Shown: positions 26,952-36,043 of the stretch, piece after piece | Position numbering within the stretch: the first letter of the stretch is position 1 | Layout: each line of letters opens with the position of its first letter | NCBI GenBank assembly: GCA_963729275.1 | Contig: CAVSNH010000004.1 | Location: 248,001-312,000, forward strand | Length of the DNA: 64,000 nt | Source of the DNA: CAVSNH01 sp963729275 | Lineage (GTDB): Bacteria > Actinomycetota > Acidimicrobiia > Acidimicrobiales > RAAP-2 | Reading direction: 5' to 3' | Notes under the pieces: model-generated | What the model was told of the DNA's origin: nothing | What the model saw: the letters and a program-made list of their open reading frames with translations, nothing else | Databases searched by the model: none | Position numbers and translations under genes: made by a program

Positions 26952-28364
26952 TCAGCTGCCGCTGATCTGCATGTCGCCCACGGCCAGCGTCTGGCCGGCG
27001 GCGATGCCGGGCAGCCATTCGACATCGGCACCCACGACCACCAGCGACTGCAGCATGCGCTGGAGGGTGGAGGCGACGGTGATCTCCCGGACCGGCTCGG
27101 CCAGTCTCCCGTCCCGGATCACGAGCCCCTCGGCACCCACCGAGAAGTCGCCGCTCACCGGGCTGACCCCCGAATGCACGCCGGTCACCGACTGGACGAG
27201 CAGGCCCTCGCCGACCGCGGCCAGCACGCCGGCCTCGTCGTAGCCCTCGGGCCCCGGCGCGAGCGTGAGGGCACGGCAGCCGGGTGAGGGCGTTCCGGCG
27301 AAGCCGGCCCGAACGGCCGAGCCCGTCGAGGACGTGCCCGCCCGTGAGCCCGAAACGGTGTCGTAGACGAAGCCGCACAGCACACCCCGGTCGATGAGCA
27401 CGTTGCGGCGACAGGCCAGTCCCTCGGCGTCGTAGGCGGCGGCCCCGTAGGCCCGCTCGTCAGTCGGGTCATCGACCACGATCATGCCGGCCAACCCGAC
27501 CTGTTCGCCGAGGCGGCCGGCGAAGAACGAACGGCCCTTGGTGACCGCTTCACCCGACAAGGCGGCCGAGATCACCGAGAGCAGTGTGGACGCCACCCGC
27601 CGGTCGAAGACGACCGTCGTCCGACCCGACGACCCCTTGGCCGCGCCCAGCATCCGCACCGCCCGGTCGACGGCCTCCGAGGCCGCCTTCTCCGGGTCCA
27701 GAGCGGCGAAGCCACGGCCGACGCTGTAGCCGGCACCCGTCTGGCTGCCCTCGTCCTCCCCGGCGATGACCCGTGCCGAGACGAAGGCTGATGTCTTTCG
27801 GGTCTGGGCTCGGATGCCCCTGGTCGACACCAGCGCCACCTCGACCAGCCCGTCCCCGTAGTCGGCGCCGTCGACCTGGCGGATGCGAGGGTCGGCACCC
27901 CGGGCCCGGGCCTCGAGGTCGAGGGCCAGGTCGACCTTGGCCGAGGTCGGCACGGCGTCGAGCTCGTCGTCCCAGACGTCCAGTGCCGCCGGGGCGACTC
28001 CGTCAGGCACCGCCAGCTGCACGTGCTCGTCGGGTGTGGCGTAGCGGGCGTTGTCCCGGGCTTCGGTGAGGGTCTCACCGAGGACTGCCTCCTCGAGGGA
28101 GCCGGCCCAGGCGAACCCGAGGCGGTGGTCGCTGACCACCCGCACCCCGATCCCGGCGGAGGTCGCCGACGTCAACGACTCCACGTCGCCGTCATAGGCC
28201 CGGACCTCCGTCTCCCGACCGCGGGCGACGTAGACCTCGACCTCCTCGCCGGTCCCGGCCCATCCGGCCACCCGCTCGGCCACGGCCAGGAGATCGCCAT
28301 CGGTAGCGCCCGGTGCGATGCGTGCCCCTGCTTCGGGAACGGCCGTCGTCGTGGAGGCTGTCAT
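26952..28364 (-). CDS. pmbA: PmbA/TldE, partner of the TldD metalloprotease
   Basis: Inactive-subunit homologue of the TldD/TldE protease complex, which degrades unfolded peptides and matures peptides such as microcin B17 in E. coli. It starts at ATG 28364 inside TldD's last codons (ATGA overlap); the open frame extends upstream only as a shadow of tldD. The family features are an N-terminal alpha/beta domain with EVEVYVARGRETEVRAYDGD, a central VFDRRVASTLLSVISAALSG, and the C-terminal GVHSGVSPVSGDFSVGAEGL signature of PmbA. No HExxxH motif, as expected. 470 residues is normal. Confidence 0.92.
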   Translation of the reverse strand: MTASTTTAVPEAGARIAPGATDGDLLAVAERVAGWAGTGEEVEVYVARGRETEVRAYDGDVESLTSATSAGIGVRVVSDHRLGFAWAGSLEEAVLGETLTEARDNARYATPDEHVQLAVPDGVAPAALDVWDDELDAVPTSAKVDLALDLEARARGADPRIRQVDGADYGDGLVEVALVSTRGIRAQTRKTSAFVSARVIAGEDEGSQTGAGYSVGRGFAALDPEKAASEAVDRAVRMLGAAKGSSGRTTVVFDRRVASTLLSVISAALSGEAVTKGRSFFAGRLGEQVGLAGMIVVDDPTDERAYGAAAYDAEGLACRRNVLIDRGVLCGFVYDTVSGSRAGTSSTGSAVRAGFAGTPSPGCRALTLAPGPEGYDEAGVLAAVGEGLLVQSVTGVHSGVSPVSGDFSVGAEGLVIRDGRLAEPVREITVASTLQRMLQSLVVVGADVEWLPGIAAGQTLAVGDMQISGS

Positions 28365-29808
28365 GCCCCGGCCGTGCCGCCCACGGTGATGCCCGTGACC
28401 CGCAGGGTCGCCTGGCCGCAGCCGACGGGCACGCTCTGTCCGTCCTTTCCGCATGTCCCGGGAGTCATGCCGAAGTCGGTCGCCACCACGTCGACCCGGC
28501 GGAGGATCTCGGGGCCGTTGCCGATCAGGTTGGCATCGCGCAGGGGCTCGGTGATCTTGCCGTTCTCGATGAGGTACGCCTCGGTGGTGCCGAAGACGAA
28601 GTCGCCGGTCGTGGTGTTGACCTGTCCTCCCCCGAGCTTGGCCACGTAGACGCCCTTCGGCGTCTGGGCCACCACCTCGTCGGGGTCGGCGTCCCCGGCG
28701 AGCAGGAAGGTGTTGGTCATCCGGACCATGGGCAGGTGCTGGTAGCTCTGGCGGCGTCCGTTGCCCGACGAGCTGCGTCCCTCGCGGCGGGACCGAAGGA
28801 AGTCCCACAAGTAGTCGGTGAGCACTCCGTGGTCGATGAGGACGTTGCGCTGAGCCGGCTTCCCCTCGTCGTCGATGGCGTAGGTCCCCCATTCCGACCC
28901 CACCGTGCCGTCGTCCACCAGGGTGACGAGCGGGCTGGCCACCTGCTCGCCGACACGGCCGACATAGACCGACGCCTCCTTCACGATGTGGTCGGCCTCG
29001 AGGCCGTGGCCACAGGCCTCGTGGAAGAGGATCCCGCCGCTGCCGCCGGCCAGGACGACCGGCAGCTCCCCGCTCGGGGCCGGCCGGGCGGCCAGCTTGG
29101 CCAGGGCACGACGAGCCGCCTGCTCGGCCAACTCCTCGACGGACACCTCCTCGAAGAGCTCGGAGCCGAGGGTACGGGCTGCCGTCTCGAAACCGGTCTG
29201 CAGTCCGGTGTCCCCCACGGCAACGCACGAGACCGAGAAGCGGGTGCGCCACTGGTCGTCGGCGGCCAACAGCCCGTCCGAGTTGGCCACCAGCACTCGA
29301 CGTCGGGACGAGCCGCAGCCGGCCTGCACCTGGGAGATGGCGCCGCCGGCGGCGCGGGCGGCATCGTCGGCCCGACGCAGGATCTCGAGGGAGTCGGCCT
29401 TGGAGGCCAGCCGGCCGGATCCCGCGGCCGCGCCTCGGTCGTCGTGGGCGGCGTCGTTGTCATCGACGTGGCGTCGTCCGGCCAACCGGAGGGCCCGGTG
29501 GACGGCAGACCGATGGCCGGGGCCGTGGCCGGCCCGCCCTGACCCCGGCGGGCCACCCCGGAGGCGGCCTCCGCCGCCCGCAACAGTCCGGCTTCGGTCA
29601 GGTCGGCGGTGTGAGCAAAGCCCGTCGTCTCACCCACGACCACCCGAATGCCCGCACCCCGCTCGCGGCCCGACGACAGCTCCTCGACCCTTCCGTCGTC
29701 CAGGACCGAGGAGGACGTGGCTCGGTCCTCGGCAAACACCTCGGCGAACTCACCACCATGTCGCAGTGCCTCGCCGAGAACGCGTTCGAGCACGGCGGAT
29801 TCGATCAC
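28361..29808 (-). CDS. tldD: Metalloprotease TldD (one frame break)
   Basis: Catalytic subunit of the TldD/TldE zinc protease. The metal motif HEACGHGLEADH (HExxxH, then Asp/His) is intact, as are GGSGGILFHEACGHG, VTLVDDGTVGSEWGTYAID and the C-terminal GNGPEILRRVDVVATDFGM-type end. The N-terminus (ATG 29808: ESAVLERVLGEALRHGGEFA, EVFAEDRATSSSVLDDGRVE) is in a different frame, which joins near 29490. One base restores a full protein of about 480 residues. It is followed by pmbA with a 4-nt overlap, so the heteromer is translated from one message. The divergent neighbour is a small thioesterase-like gene. Confidence 0.9.
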
Positions 29809-29879
29809 AACTGCCTCCTCCTCCCAGCCGGGCGAACCGCAGATGGCTCCCCCCGGAGGGTGTCACGTATGGTACCGGG

Positions 29880-30257
29880 ATGGCCCCGCTCACCGGCCTG
29901 TCGGCCCGCATCGAGATGGAGGTGACCGAGGCCGACACGGCCGAGTCGCTCCGAACGGGATCCGTCCCGGTGCTGGCCACACCCCGACTCGTCGCCCTCT
30001 GCGAGGAAGCCACCTGCAAGGCGCTCGAGGGAGAGCTGCCCGACAACTGCACGTCGGTGGCCAAGCGTCTGCAGTTCGACCACCTGGTCCCGGTGGGCAT
30101 CGGCGGCAAGGTCTGGGCCGAGGCCACCCTCGACCGGGTCGAGGGGCGTCGTCTGATCTTCACCCTGTCCGTCTCCGAGAGCGCCGGCCTGGTGGCCGCG
30201 GGCAAGCTCGTGCGAGTGATCGTCGACCGCGAGGCGTTCCTCGCCAACGTGCGCTGA
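29880..30257 (+). CDS. Hotdog-fold thioesterase-like protein (FlK type)
   Basis: A 125-residue single hotdog domain. The pattern GSVPVLATPRLVALCEEATC then SVAKRLQFDHLVPVGIGGKV and AEATLDRVEGRRLIF matches the FlK/YbaW-like thioesterase group, in which a Thr/Glu/His triad hydrolyses acyl-CoA; the equivalent residues here would be Thr in ATPRLV, Glu in CEEATC and His in FDHLVPV. The start is ATG 29880, 71 bp from divergent tldD. The natural acyl-CoA is unknown. It may serve CoA recycling for the nearby lipid genes, but no operon links them. Confidence 0.72.
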   Translation: MAPLTGLSARIEMEVTEADTAESLRTGSVPVLATPRLVALCEEATCKALEGELPDNCTSVAKRLQFDHLVPVGIGGKVWAEATLDRVEGRRLIFTLSVSESAGLVAAGKLVRVIVDREAFLANVR

Positions 30258-30329
30258 TCGGCTCGGCCGTCGCGCCGCCCGGTTTGGCCCTGGCGCTCGG
30301 GCTCCCGGCCCGCCGTCTGGGGCCTTGCC

Positions 30330-31091
30330 TCAGAGGTTCTTGCCGATCATCCCCCCGAGGACTCCGCCCATGCCGCCCGCAGCCACCGCATGGTCGTCCC
30401 GGTGGTCGCCGCCGAGATACTCGGACAGGGAATGAGCCAGGACGGGAAGCGGCATGCTCTGGAGCCAGACGTTGCCCGGCCCGGTGAGCGTGACCAGATG
30501 GAACCCGTCTGCTCCGAAGAAAGCGTTCTTGATGCCCTGCATGCGGGTGACGACGAACTTGACCCGGTCCTCGAACAGGCCGACATGGCCGGGGTGGACG
30601 AGCATGGACTGGCCGTCCCCCAGCTGGTAGCTGGTGATCTCACCGGACAGCTCGATCCAGGCCTGTCCCTGTCCTTCGAGACGCTGGAGTATGAAGCCAT
30701 CGCCGCCCCACATCCCGCCCTTGAAGGTCTGTTGCAGGCCCACGGTGGGGGTGATGCCCTCGGTGCCGCAGACCCACCCATGCTTGTGCACGAGGTATCC
30801 CTGGTTCGGCGCGATGTCGATCGGGAAGATGCTTCCTGGCAGCTTGGCACCGAAGGAGACCATTCCCTGGCCACCTTGGGCCTCGTAGCGGGTGAGGAAG
30901 ATGCCGCCTCCCCCGGCGGCGCGCTTGAGGCTGCCCATGATGCCCCCCTGGCCGCCCCCGGACGTCGTCTGCGACATCACGATGTTGGGGGTCATCCACG
31001 ACAGCTCGCCGTGGGTCGAGACGACGCACTCGCCCGCGTCGAGCAACATCTCGAGCAGTGGCAACGTGCTTCCCTTGACATCTCCCTGCAT
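30330..31091 (-). CDS. AIM24/TIGR00266-family protein
   Basis: Beta-rich cytoplasmic protein of the AIM24 family (TIGR00266), of unknown biochemical role; yeast Aim24 concerns mitochondrial inner-membrane architecture. Family traits are visible: repeated Gly-rich strands such as GGGQGGIMGSLKRAAGGGGI, FLTRYEAQGGQGMVSFGAKL, PGSIFPIDIAPNQGYLVHKH and the C-terminal low-complexity GGMGGVLGGMIG. At 253 residues it has the usual length. Divergent from dxs. No function is proposed here. Confidence 0.85.
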   Translation of the reverse strand: MQGDVKGSTLPLLEMLLDAGECVVSTHGELSWMTPNIVMSQTTSGGGQGGIMGSLKRAAGGGGIFLTRYEAQGGQGMVSFGAKLPGSIFPIDIAPNQGYLVHKHGWVCGTEGITPTVGLQQTFKGGMWGGDGFILQRLEGQGQAWIELSGEITSYQLGDGQSMLVHPGHVGLFEDRVKFVVTRMQGIKNAFFGADGFHLVTLTGPGNVWLQSMPLPVLAHSLSEYLGGDHRDDHAVAAGGMGGVLGGMIGKNL

Positions 31092-31108
31092 GGCGCCTCC
31101 TGTGCTCG

Positions 31109-31134
31109 GACCACCGACGGCCGCCGCGGTGGTC
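31109..31134. promoter_or_regulatory. 8-bp inverted repeat in the AIM24/dxs divergent region
   Basis: GACCACCG (31109-31116) and CGGTGGTC (31127-31134) are perfect arms separated by 10 bp, 18 bp upstream of the AIM24 start. It may be an operator or leader hairpin; the high GC makes chance plausible. Confidence 0.3.
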
Positions 31135-31326
31135 GGACCGCGACGAGTCCATCATGGTCCGCTCGGAGCGTCTACGTCAGGGATGGTCACCACCCGGAAT
31201 GGCCACTGGCTCGACGTCGGAAACGGCGCTGATCAGGACATGAGTGGCCATGGCGACGGCTGCTTCCCCGGCCGTGGGCCACAAAGGGGCGCTGATAGCC
31301 TGACGGCAAAGACCCTTGCCTCTCCC

Positions 31327-33492
31327 ATGATCCTCGACCGCATCGACAGTCCCTCCGACCTCCGGGCCCTCTCTCCGACGGAGCTGGTGGAGCTCAGCGC
31401 AGAGATCCGCACGTTCATCGTCGAGGCGGTCACCACCAACGTCACCGGCGGCCACCTCGGGTCCAACCTCGGGGTCGTGGAGCTGACCCTGGCTGTCCAC
31501 CGCATCTTCGACTCACCCCGTGACGTCCTTCTCTGGGACACGGGCCACCAGGCCTACGTGCACAAGCTGGTCACCGGGCGCCGCGCCGACTTCGCCAAGC
31601 TGCGTCAGGCCGATGGGCTGTCCGGTTATCCCAACCGCAGCGAATCGGCCCACGACTGGGTCGAGAACAGCCATGCCTCGACCATCTTGAGCTACGCCCA
31701 CGGTTTGGCCAGTTCCTTCGAGCTCCAGGGCAGCGATCGCCGGGTGGTGGCGGTGCTGGGCGACGGCGCGCTGACCGGCGGGATGGCCTACGAGGCGCTC
31801 AACAACCTGGGCCACTCGGGCAAGCGGGTGCTCATCGTCCTCAACGACAACGGCCGCTCCTACGCGCCGACCATCTCGCGGCTCTCACTCAGCCTCACCC
31901 ATCTCCGCCTCAACCCCTCCTACGTCCAGGCCCGGGAGAGGATCCGCAACCTGCTGCGCGAGATCCCCGCCCTCGGCGACCTCGCCTATTCCGGTGTCCA
32001 CGGCCTGACCAGCGCCCTCCGCGAAGTGGTCACCCCACATACCTTCTTCGAGGCGCTCGGCATCCGTTATGCCGGCCCCATCGACGGTCACGACATCAGC
32101 GGGCTCGAGCAGGCCTTGGCCCACGCGGCCGAATGGCAGGGGCCCATCGTCGTGCACACCATCACCCAAAAGGGGCGCGGCTACGCCCCGGCCGAGGACG
32201 ACGACATCCAACGGCTGCACGACTTCAAGGTGAAGGCGCCGTCGGCCGACATCGGGCCCGATGACACGGGCGACGTCAGCGCCACCAGTGTGGCCGTCGG
32301 TCTCAGAACGCCCGTCGGTGCGGCTGCGGGATCGGGATCGGGAACGGGGACGGGGACCGGATCGGTGTCAGAAGGCGGCGCGGGGCCGGCCGCCTCCTCG
32401 CTCGACGGTCTCCCCGGGGTCGGCGACCTCCCGGCCACGACCTACACCGACGCTTTCACCCGCTCGCTGATCCGAGCCGCCGAGGCCGACCCGAGGATCG
32501 TGGCGCTGACCGCAGCCATGCCCGGTCCGACGGGGCTCCTCCCCTTCCAGGGCCGATTCCCCGAGCGCTTCTTCGACGTGGGCATCGCCGAGCAACACGC
32601 GGTCACCGCGGCAGCCGGCATGGCCATGGCCGGGCTCCGTCCGGTGGTGGCTGTGTACTCGACGTTCTTCTCGCGGGCCTTCGATCAGGCCAACCTCGAC
32701 GTCGGGCTCCACGGCCTACCCGTGGTGTTCGTCCTCGACCGAGCCGGGATGACCGGAGACGACGGCCCCAGTCACAACGGGATGCTCGACATGGCGCTCG
32801 CCCTGTCCATCCCCGGCCTGACGCTCTTCGCCCCCTCTTCGGCGCCGGAGGTCGAAGCCATGCTCGAGGAGGCGCTCGGCCTCGAAGGGCCCTCCATGAT
32901 TCGATTCCCAAAGACAGCCGCGCCCCGCGGCGCGCCAGCGGACGTGGGCCGGGGCATGACCGCCCGCCGCGTTCGCCGGGGCGACGGCCGGGTGTGCATC
33001 GTGGCCGTGGGCAAGTTGGTCGAAGCCGCCACGGTCGCCGCCGACCGGCTCGCCGCCGAGGGAATCGACGTGACGATCTGGGATCCACGGGTGATCTCGA
33101 CACCCGACACCGACATGCTCGACGACATGGCGGACCACGAGATCGTGGTGACCGCAGAGGACGGGGTCCGCTATGGCGGCGCCGGCATGTTCGTTGTCGA
33201 CGCCATGCAACGGTCCCGCGGGATCACCCGGGAGCCGGCCGTGGTCATCCTCGGCCTCCCCCGCGCCTACCTGGCCCAGGGCAGGCCCGACAGCATCCTT
33301 TCCGAGCTCGGGCTCGACGGACCCGGCCTGGCCCGGACCATCCTCGAGGTGCTGGCCGACGACGGCGAGGCGCACGTCGCCCGTGGCTCGTATCCCCCCC
33401 GTGGGGCGGACCGCGCCCGAGGCGCGAACGTCGCCCAAGAGGCGGTCCTGGCCCATCCGGCGACGTTTGCCACGCCCGACCCCATCGACTGA
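31327..33492 (+). CDS. dxs: 1-deoxy-D-xylulose-5-phosphate synthase
   Basis: First enzyme of the MEP isoprenoid pathway; it condenses pyruvate with glyceraldehyde 3-phosphate using thiamine diphosphate. Start ATG 31327 (MILDRIDSPSDLRALSP) was chosen because the family begins here, though the frame is open further upstream. The ThDP motif GDGALTGGMAYEALNNLGHS, VLNDNGRSYAPTISRLS, the pyrimidine-domain GIAEQHAVTAAAGMAMAGLR and the catalytic DRAGMTGDDGPSHNG are present. Between the two catalytic domains is an extra Gly/Ser/Thr-rich linker (GSGSGTGTGTGSVSEGG, near residues 335-355). At 721 residues it is longer than the usual 620-650 because of this linker and the tail. Confidence 0.95.
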   Translation: MILDRIDSPSDLRALSPTELVELSAEIRTFIVEAVTTNVTGGHLGSNLGVVELTLAVHRIFDSPRDVLLWDTGHQAYVHKLVTGRRADFAKLRQADGLSGYPNRSESAHDWVENSHASTILSYAHGLASSFELQGSDRRVVAVLGDGALTGGMAYEALNNLGHSGKRVLIVLNDNGRSYAPTISRLSLSLTHLRLNPSYVQARERIRNLLREIPALGDLAYSGVHGLTSALREVVTPHTFFEALGIRYAGPIDGHDISGLEQALAHAAEWQGPIVVHTITQKGRGYAPAEDDDIQRLHDFKVKAPSADIGPDDTGDVSATSVAVGLRTPVGAAAGSGSGTGTGTGSVSEGGAGPAASSLDGLPGVGDLPATTYTDAFTRSLIRAAEADPRIVALTAAMPGPTGLLPFQGRFPERFFDVGIAEQHAVTAAAGMAMAGLRPVVAVYSTFFSRAFDQANLDVGLHGLPVVFVLDRAGMTGDDGPSHNGMLDMALALSIPGLTLFAPSSAPEVEAMLEEALGLEGPSMIRFPKTAAPRGAPADVGRGMTARRVRRGDGRVCIVAVGKLVEAATVAADRLAAEGIDVTIWDPRVISTPDTDMLDDMADHEIVVTAEDGVRYGGAGMFVVDAMQRSRGITREPAVVILGLPRAYLAQGRPDSILSELGLDGPGLARTILEVLADDGEAHVARGSYPPRGADRARGANVAQEAVLAHPATFATPDPID

Positions 33493-33629
33493 GTCGGCGG
33501 ATTCGACTGAGTCGGTGGATCGCCCGGGGACAGGGCGGACCGCACCCGGAATGCTCTTCGGGCATGCCTGTCACGTCACGGCGTCATGTCACCATCGCCC
33601 CAGGCCGCGCCCACAATTGCCGCGGGAAT

Positions 33630-33643
33630 CGAAACCTGTTCTA
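33630..33643. promoter_or_regulatory. KstR-like operator upstream of the FadD19-like gene
   Basis: CGAAACCTGTTCTA matches the mycobacterial KstR consensus TNNAACNNGTTNNA at all fixed positions except the first (C for T). It ends 11 bp before the start codon, so a bound repressor would block initiation. Two further sites occur upstream of other steroid-type genes in the window. Confidence 0.6.
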
Positions 33644-33654
33644 CTAACCAGCCG

Positions 33655-35298
33655 ATGACCTTCAACCTCGCCGACCTCTTCGAGGCGTCGGTCGACGCCT
33701 ATGGGGGTCGGGAGTACCTGGTGGCCGCGGGCGAGCGGCGGACCTACGCCGAGATGGAAGAGCGCGCCAACCGGCTCGCCCACTTCTTGGCCGGCCGCGG
33801 CGTCGGCCCGGGTGACCACGTCGGCATCTATGCCCTCAACAGCGTCGAATGGGTGGAGGCGGCGTGGGCCGTGTTCAAGCTGCGGGCGGTCTGGATCAAC
33901 ATCAATTACCGCTACGTGAAGGACGAGCTGCGTTACCTGCTGACCAACGCCGACCTCGTGGCCATCGTTCACCAGGCCGCGTTCGGCTCCCAGGTGACCG
34001 AGCTGCTCGACGACCTCCCGGGCCTGGCCACCATCGTGACCATCGACGACGGCTCGGATGAGCCTGCGCCGCCCGGCGCCATCCCCTACGAGCAGGCCAT
34101 GGCCGCAGGCGCTCCGGAGCGCGACTTCGGACCTCGGTCGGGGGACGACCACTACGTGCTCTATACCGGTGGCACCACCGGACTTCCCAAAGGGGTCGTC
34201 TGGCGGCACGAAGACGTCTTCTATGCCCTGGGAGGCGGTGTCGACCCCCTCTCCAACACACGTGTGCAGCGTCCCGAGGAGATGGTGGAGAAGGGCCGGG
34301 GTGGACAGGTGACCTTGCTCCCCATCGCCCCTCTGATGCACGGGGCGACCCAGTGGGCGGTGATGGGCCAGAGCTTCACCGGCAACCGGATCATCCTCGT
34401 CCCCAAGTTCGACCCGCACGAGGTGTGGCGACTCGTCGAGAGGGAGAAGGTGACCTCGGTCATGATCACCGGCGACGCCATGGGCAAGCCCCTGGTGGAG
34501 GCTCTCGACGAGCCGGGTGGTGCGGACTACGACCTGTCGTCGCTGATGGCCCTCACGTCATCGGCCGCCCTCTTCTCGGCGCCAGTCAAGGACACCTTCT
34601 TCGAGCACCTTCCTGACATCCTCATCACCGACGCCGTGGGCTCGTCGGAGACCGGCAACAACGGGATGGCCGTGATGGGCAAAGGAGCCACGGCCATGAA
34701 GAGCGGCCCCACCGTCAGCGTCCTGGGCGAGACCGTCGTGCTCGACGAGCAGCTGCGACCGGTCGAGCCCGGCTCGGGCGTCATCGGCAAGATCGCCCGG
34801 ACAGGTGACATCCCGATCGGCTACTACAACGACCCCCAGAAGACGGCCGATGTGTTCATCACCGTGGACGGCCGCCGCTACGTGATGCCCGGTGACTTCG
34901 CCACCATCGAGTCGGACGGCAGCATCACCCTCCTCGGACGCGGTTCGGTCTGCATCAACTCGGGCGGCGAGAAGATCTTCCCCGAAGAGGTCGAGTCCGC
35001 GGTGCGCTCCCATCCGGACGTGTTCGACGCCATCGTGGTCGGCGCGCCCGACGAGCGTTGGGGCCAACAAGTGGCCGCCATCGTCCAACCTCGGCCGGGC
35101 CGCCACCCGTCGCTCGGCGAGATCCAGGACCACTGCCGGTCCTCGATCGCCGGCTACAAGGTCCCCCGCCGCCTGAACGTGGTCGAGGCCATCGTGCGAT
35201 CACCGAGCGGCAAGCCCGACTACCGATGGGCGGCCGAGGTGGTGGGCGAGGCCCCGGCAGAGTCGGACGTCGGTGGCGACCGCACGGCCGCCTCGTGA
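33655..35298 (+). CDS. fadD19: Steroid-CoA ligase-like acyl-CoA synthetase, FadD19 type
   Basis: Adenylate-forming ligase that activates a carboxylate to acyl-CoA with ATP. The ATP motif YTGGTTGLPKGVVWRHED, the A5 motif DAVGSSETGNNG and the A7/A8 region PGDFATIESDGSITLLGRGS then INSGGEKIFPEEVE are complete; the C-terminal Lys lies in SPSGKPDYRWA. The wording of these segments closely follows M. tuberculosis FadD19, which activates C24/C26 sterol side-chain acids; the NxNYRYVKDELRYLL and IAPLMHGATQWA segments also agree. Start ATG 33655 was preferred to 33586 because it matches the family and lies after the KstR-like site. Substrate is inferred from homology and context. Confidence 0.88.
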   Translation: MTFNLADLFEASVDAYGGREYLVAAGERRTYAEMEERANRLAHFLAGRGVGPGDHVGIYALNSVEWVEAAWAVFKLRAVWININYRYVKDELRYLLTNADLVAIVHQAAFGSQVTELLDDLPGLATIVTIDDGSDEPAPPGAIPYEQAMAAGAPERDFGPRSGDDHYVLYTGGTTGLPKGVVWRHEDVFYALGGGVDPLSNTRVQRPEEMVEKGRGGQVTLLPIAPLMHGATQWAVMGQSFTGNRIILVPKFDPHEVWRLVEREKVTSVMITGDAMGKPLVEALDEPGGADYDLSSLMALTSSAALFSAPVKDTFFEHLPDILITDAVGSSETGNNGMAVMGKGATAMKSGPTVSVLGETVVLDEQLRPVEPGSGVIGKIARTGDIPIGYYNDPQKTADVFITVDGRRYVMPGDFATIESDGSITLLGRGSVCINSGGEKIFPEEVESAVRSHPDVFDAIVVGAPDERWGQQVAAIVQPRPGRHPSLGEIQDHCRSSIAGYKVPRRLNVVEAIVRSPSGKPDYRWAAEVVGEAPAESDVGGDRTAAS

Positions 35299-35371
35299 CC
35301 GGCGCGGTCCTAACGCCGACACCCGGCGCGTCGAGCAGGCCTGAGTCGGGCTCCCGGGGTCTCGCGGTTCG

Positions 35372-35998
35372 GTGCCCGTCGACCTGACGCAGCTGGCGGC
35401 ACCGGAGCGTTGCGCCGTCCTGACCATGGAGGTCCAGCGGGGCGTCATCGGTGACCTCAGCTCCTTCCCCGAACTGGCGGCTGCGGCCGAGGCCGCTGGC
35501 GTCGTGCCGGCCACCGCCCGGCTCCTCGAAGGCGCCAGGTCCGCCGGCGCCCGGATCGTCCACTGCACGGCCGAGTTCCGCGCCGATCGGGCCGGCACCG
35601 CCGTCAACTGCCGGCTGGTAGCCGCCGCCCTGCGCAATCCCGGCCACTTGCTGGCCGGGACCCCCTCCACCGAGCTCGTCCCTCCTCTCACCGTGGAGCC
35701 CGGCGACCTGGTCTCGGCCCGGCTGCACGGGGTGTCACCGTTCACCGGCACCGACCTCGACACCTGGCTGCGCAACATCGGCGTGGGCACGGTGGTGGCC
35801 ACCGGCGTGTCGGTCAACCTGGGCATCCTCGGCTTGGCCATCGAGGCGGTCAACCTCGGTTACCAGGTCGTGGTGGTGCGGGACGCGGTGGCAGGCCTGC
35901 CGCCCGACTACGCGGCCGCCATTCTCGCCCACACGCTGCCCATGATCTCGACGCTGGTCACGGTCGACGAGCTGCTGGAGATCTGGATCGACGCCTGA
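35372..35998 (+). CDS. Isochorismatase-fold protein with altered catalytic residues
   Basis: Isochorismatase-like alpha/beta hydrolase fold. The usual catalytic Asp motif (LxVIDMQ) reads LTMEVQRG, so Asp is replaced by Glu. The Lys region reads SARLHGVSPFTGTDLDTWLR, with no Lys at the expected place. The nucleophile Cys region reads TGVSVNLGILGLAIEAVNLG, with Gly at the Cys position, as in true isochorismatases such as PhzD. So it is unlikely to be an ordinary cysteine amidase. It begins at GTG 35372, 73 bp after the FadD19-like gene, and may be co-transcribed. The reaction is unknown. Confidence 0.8.
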   Translation: MPVDLTQLAAPERCAVLTMEVQRGVIGDLSSFPELAAAAEAAGVVPATARLLEGARSAGARIVHCTAEFRADRAGTAVNCRLVAAALRNPGHLLAGTPSTELVPPLTVEPGDLVSARLHGVSPFTGTDLDTWLRNIGVGTVVATGVSVNLGILGLAIEAVNLGYQVVVVRDAVAGLPPDYAAAILAHTLPMISTLVTVDELLEIWIDA

Positions 35999-36043
35999 CG
36001 GGGCGTCGGCGGCGGCTGAGCTTCTTGCTGGTCGGTCAGCCGA

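Noticed and set aside
26952..29252. One open frame of 766 residues read as a single large protein
   Set aside because: Its first half is a shadow of tldD in the wrong frame (Arg/Gly-rich, no family features). PmbA begins at 28364 with an ATGA overlap.
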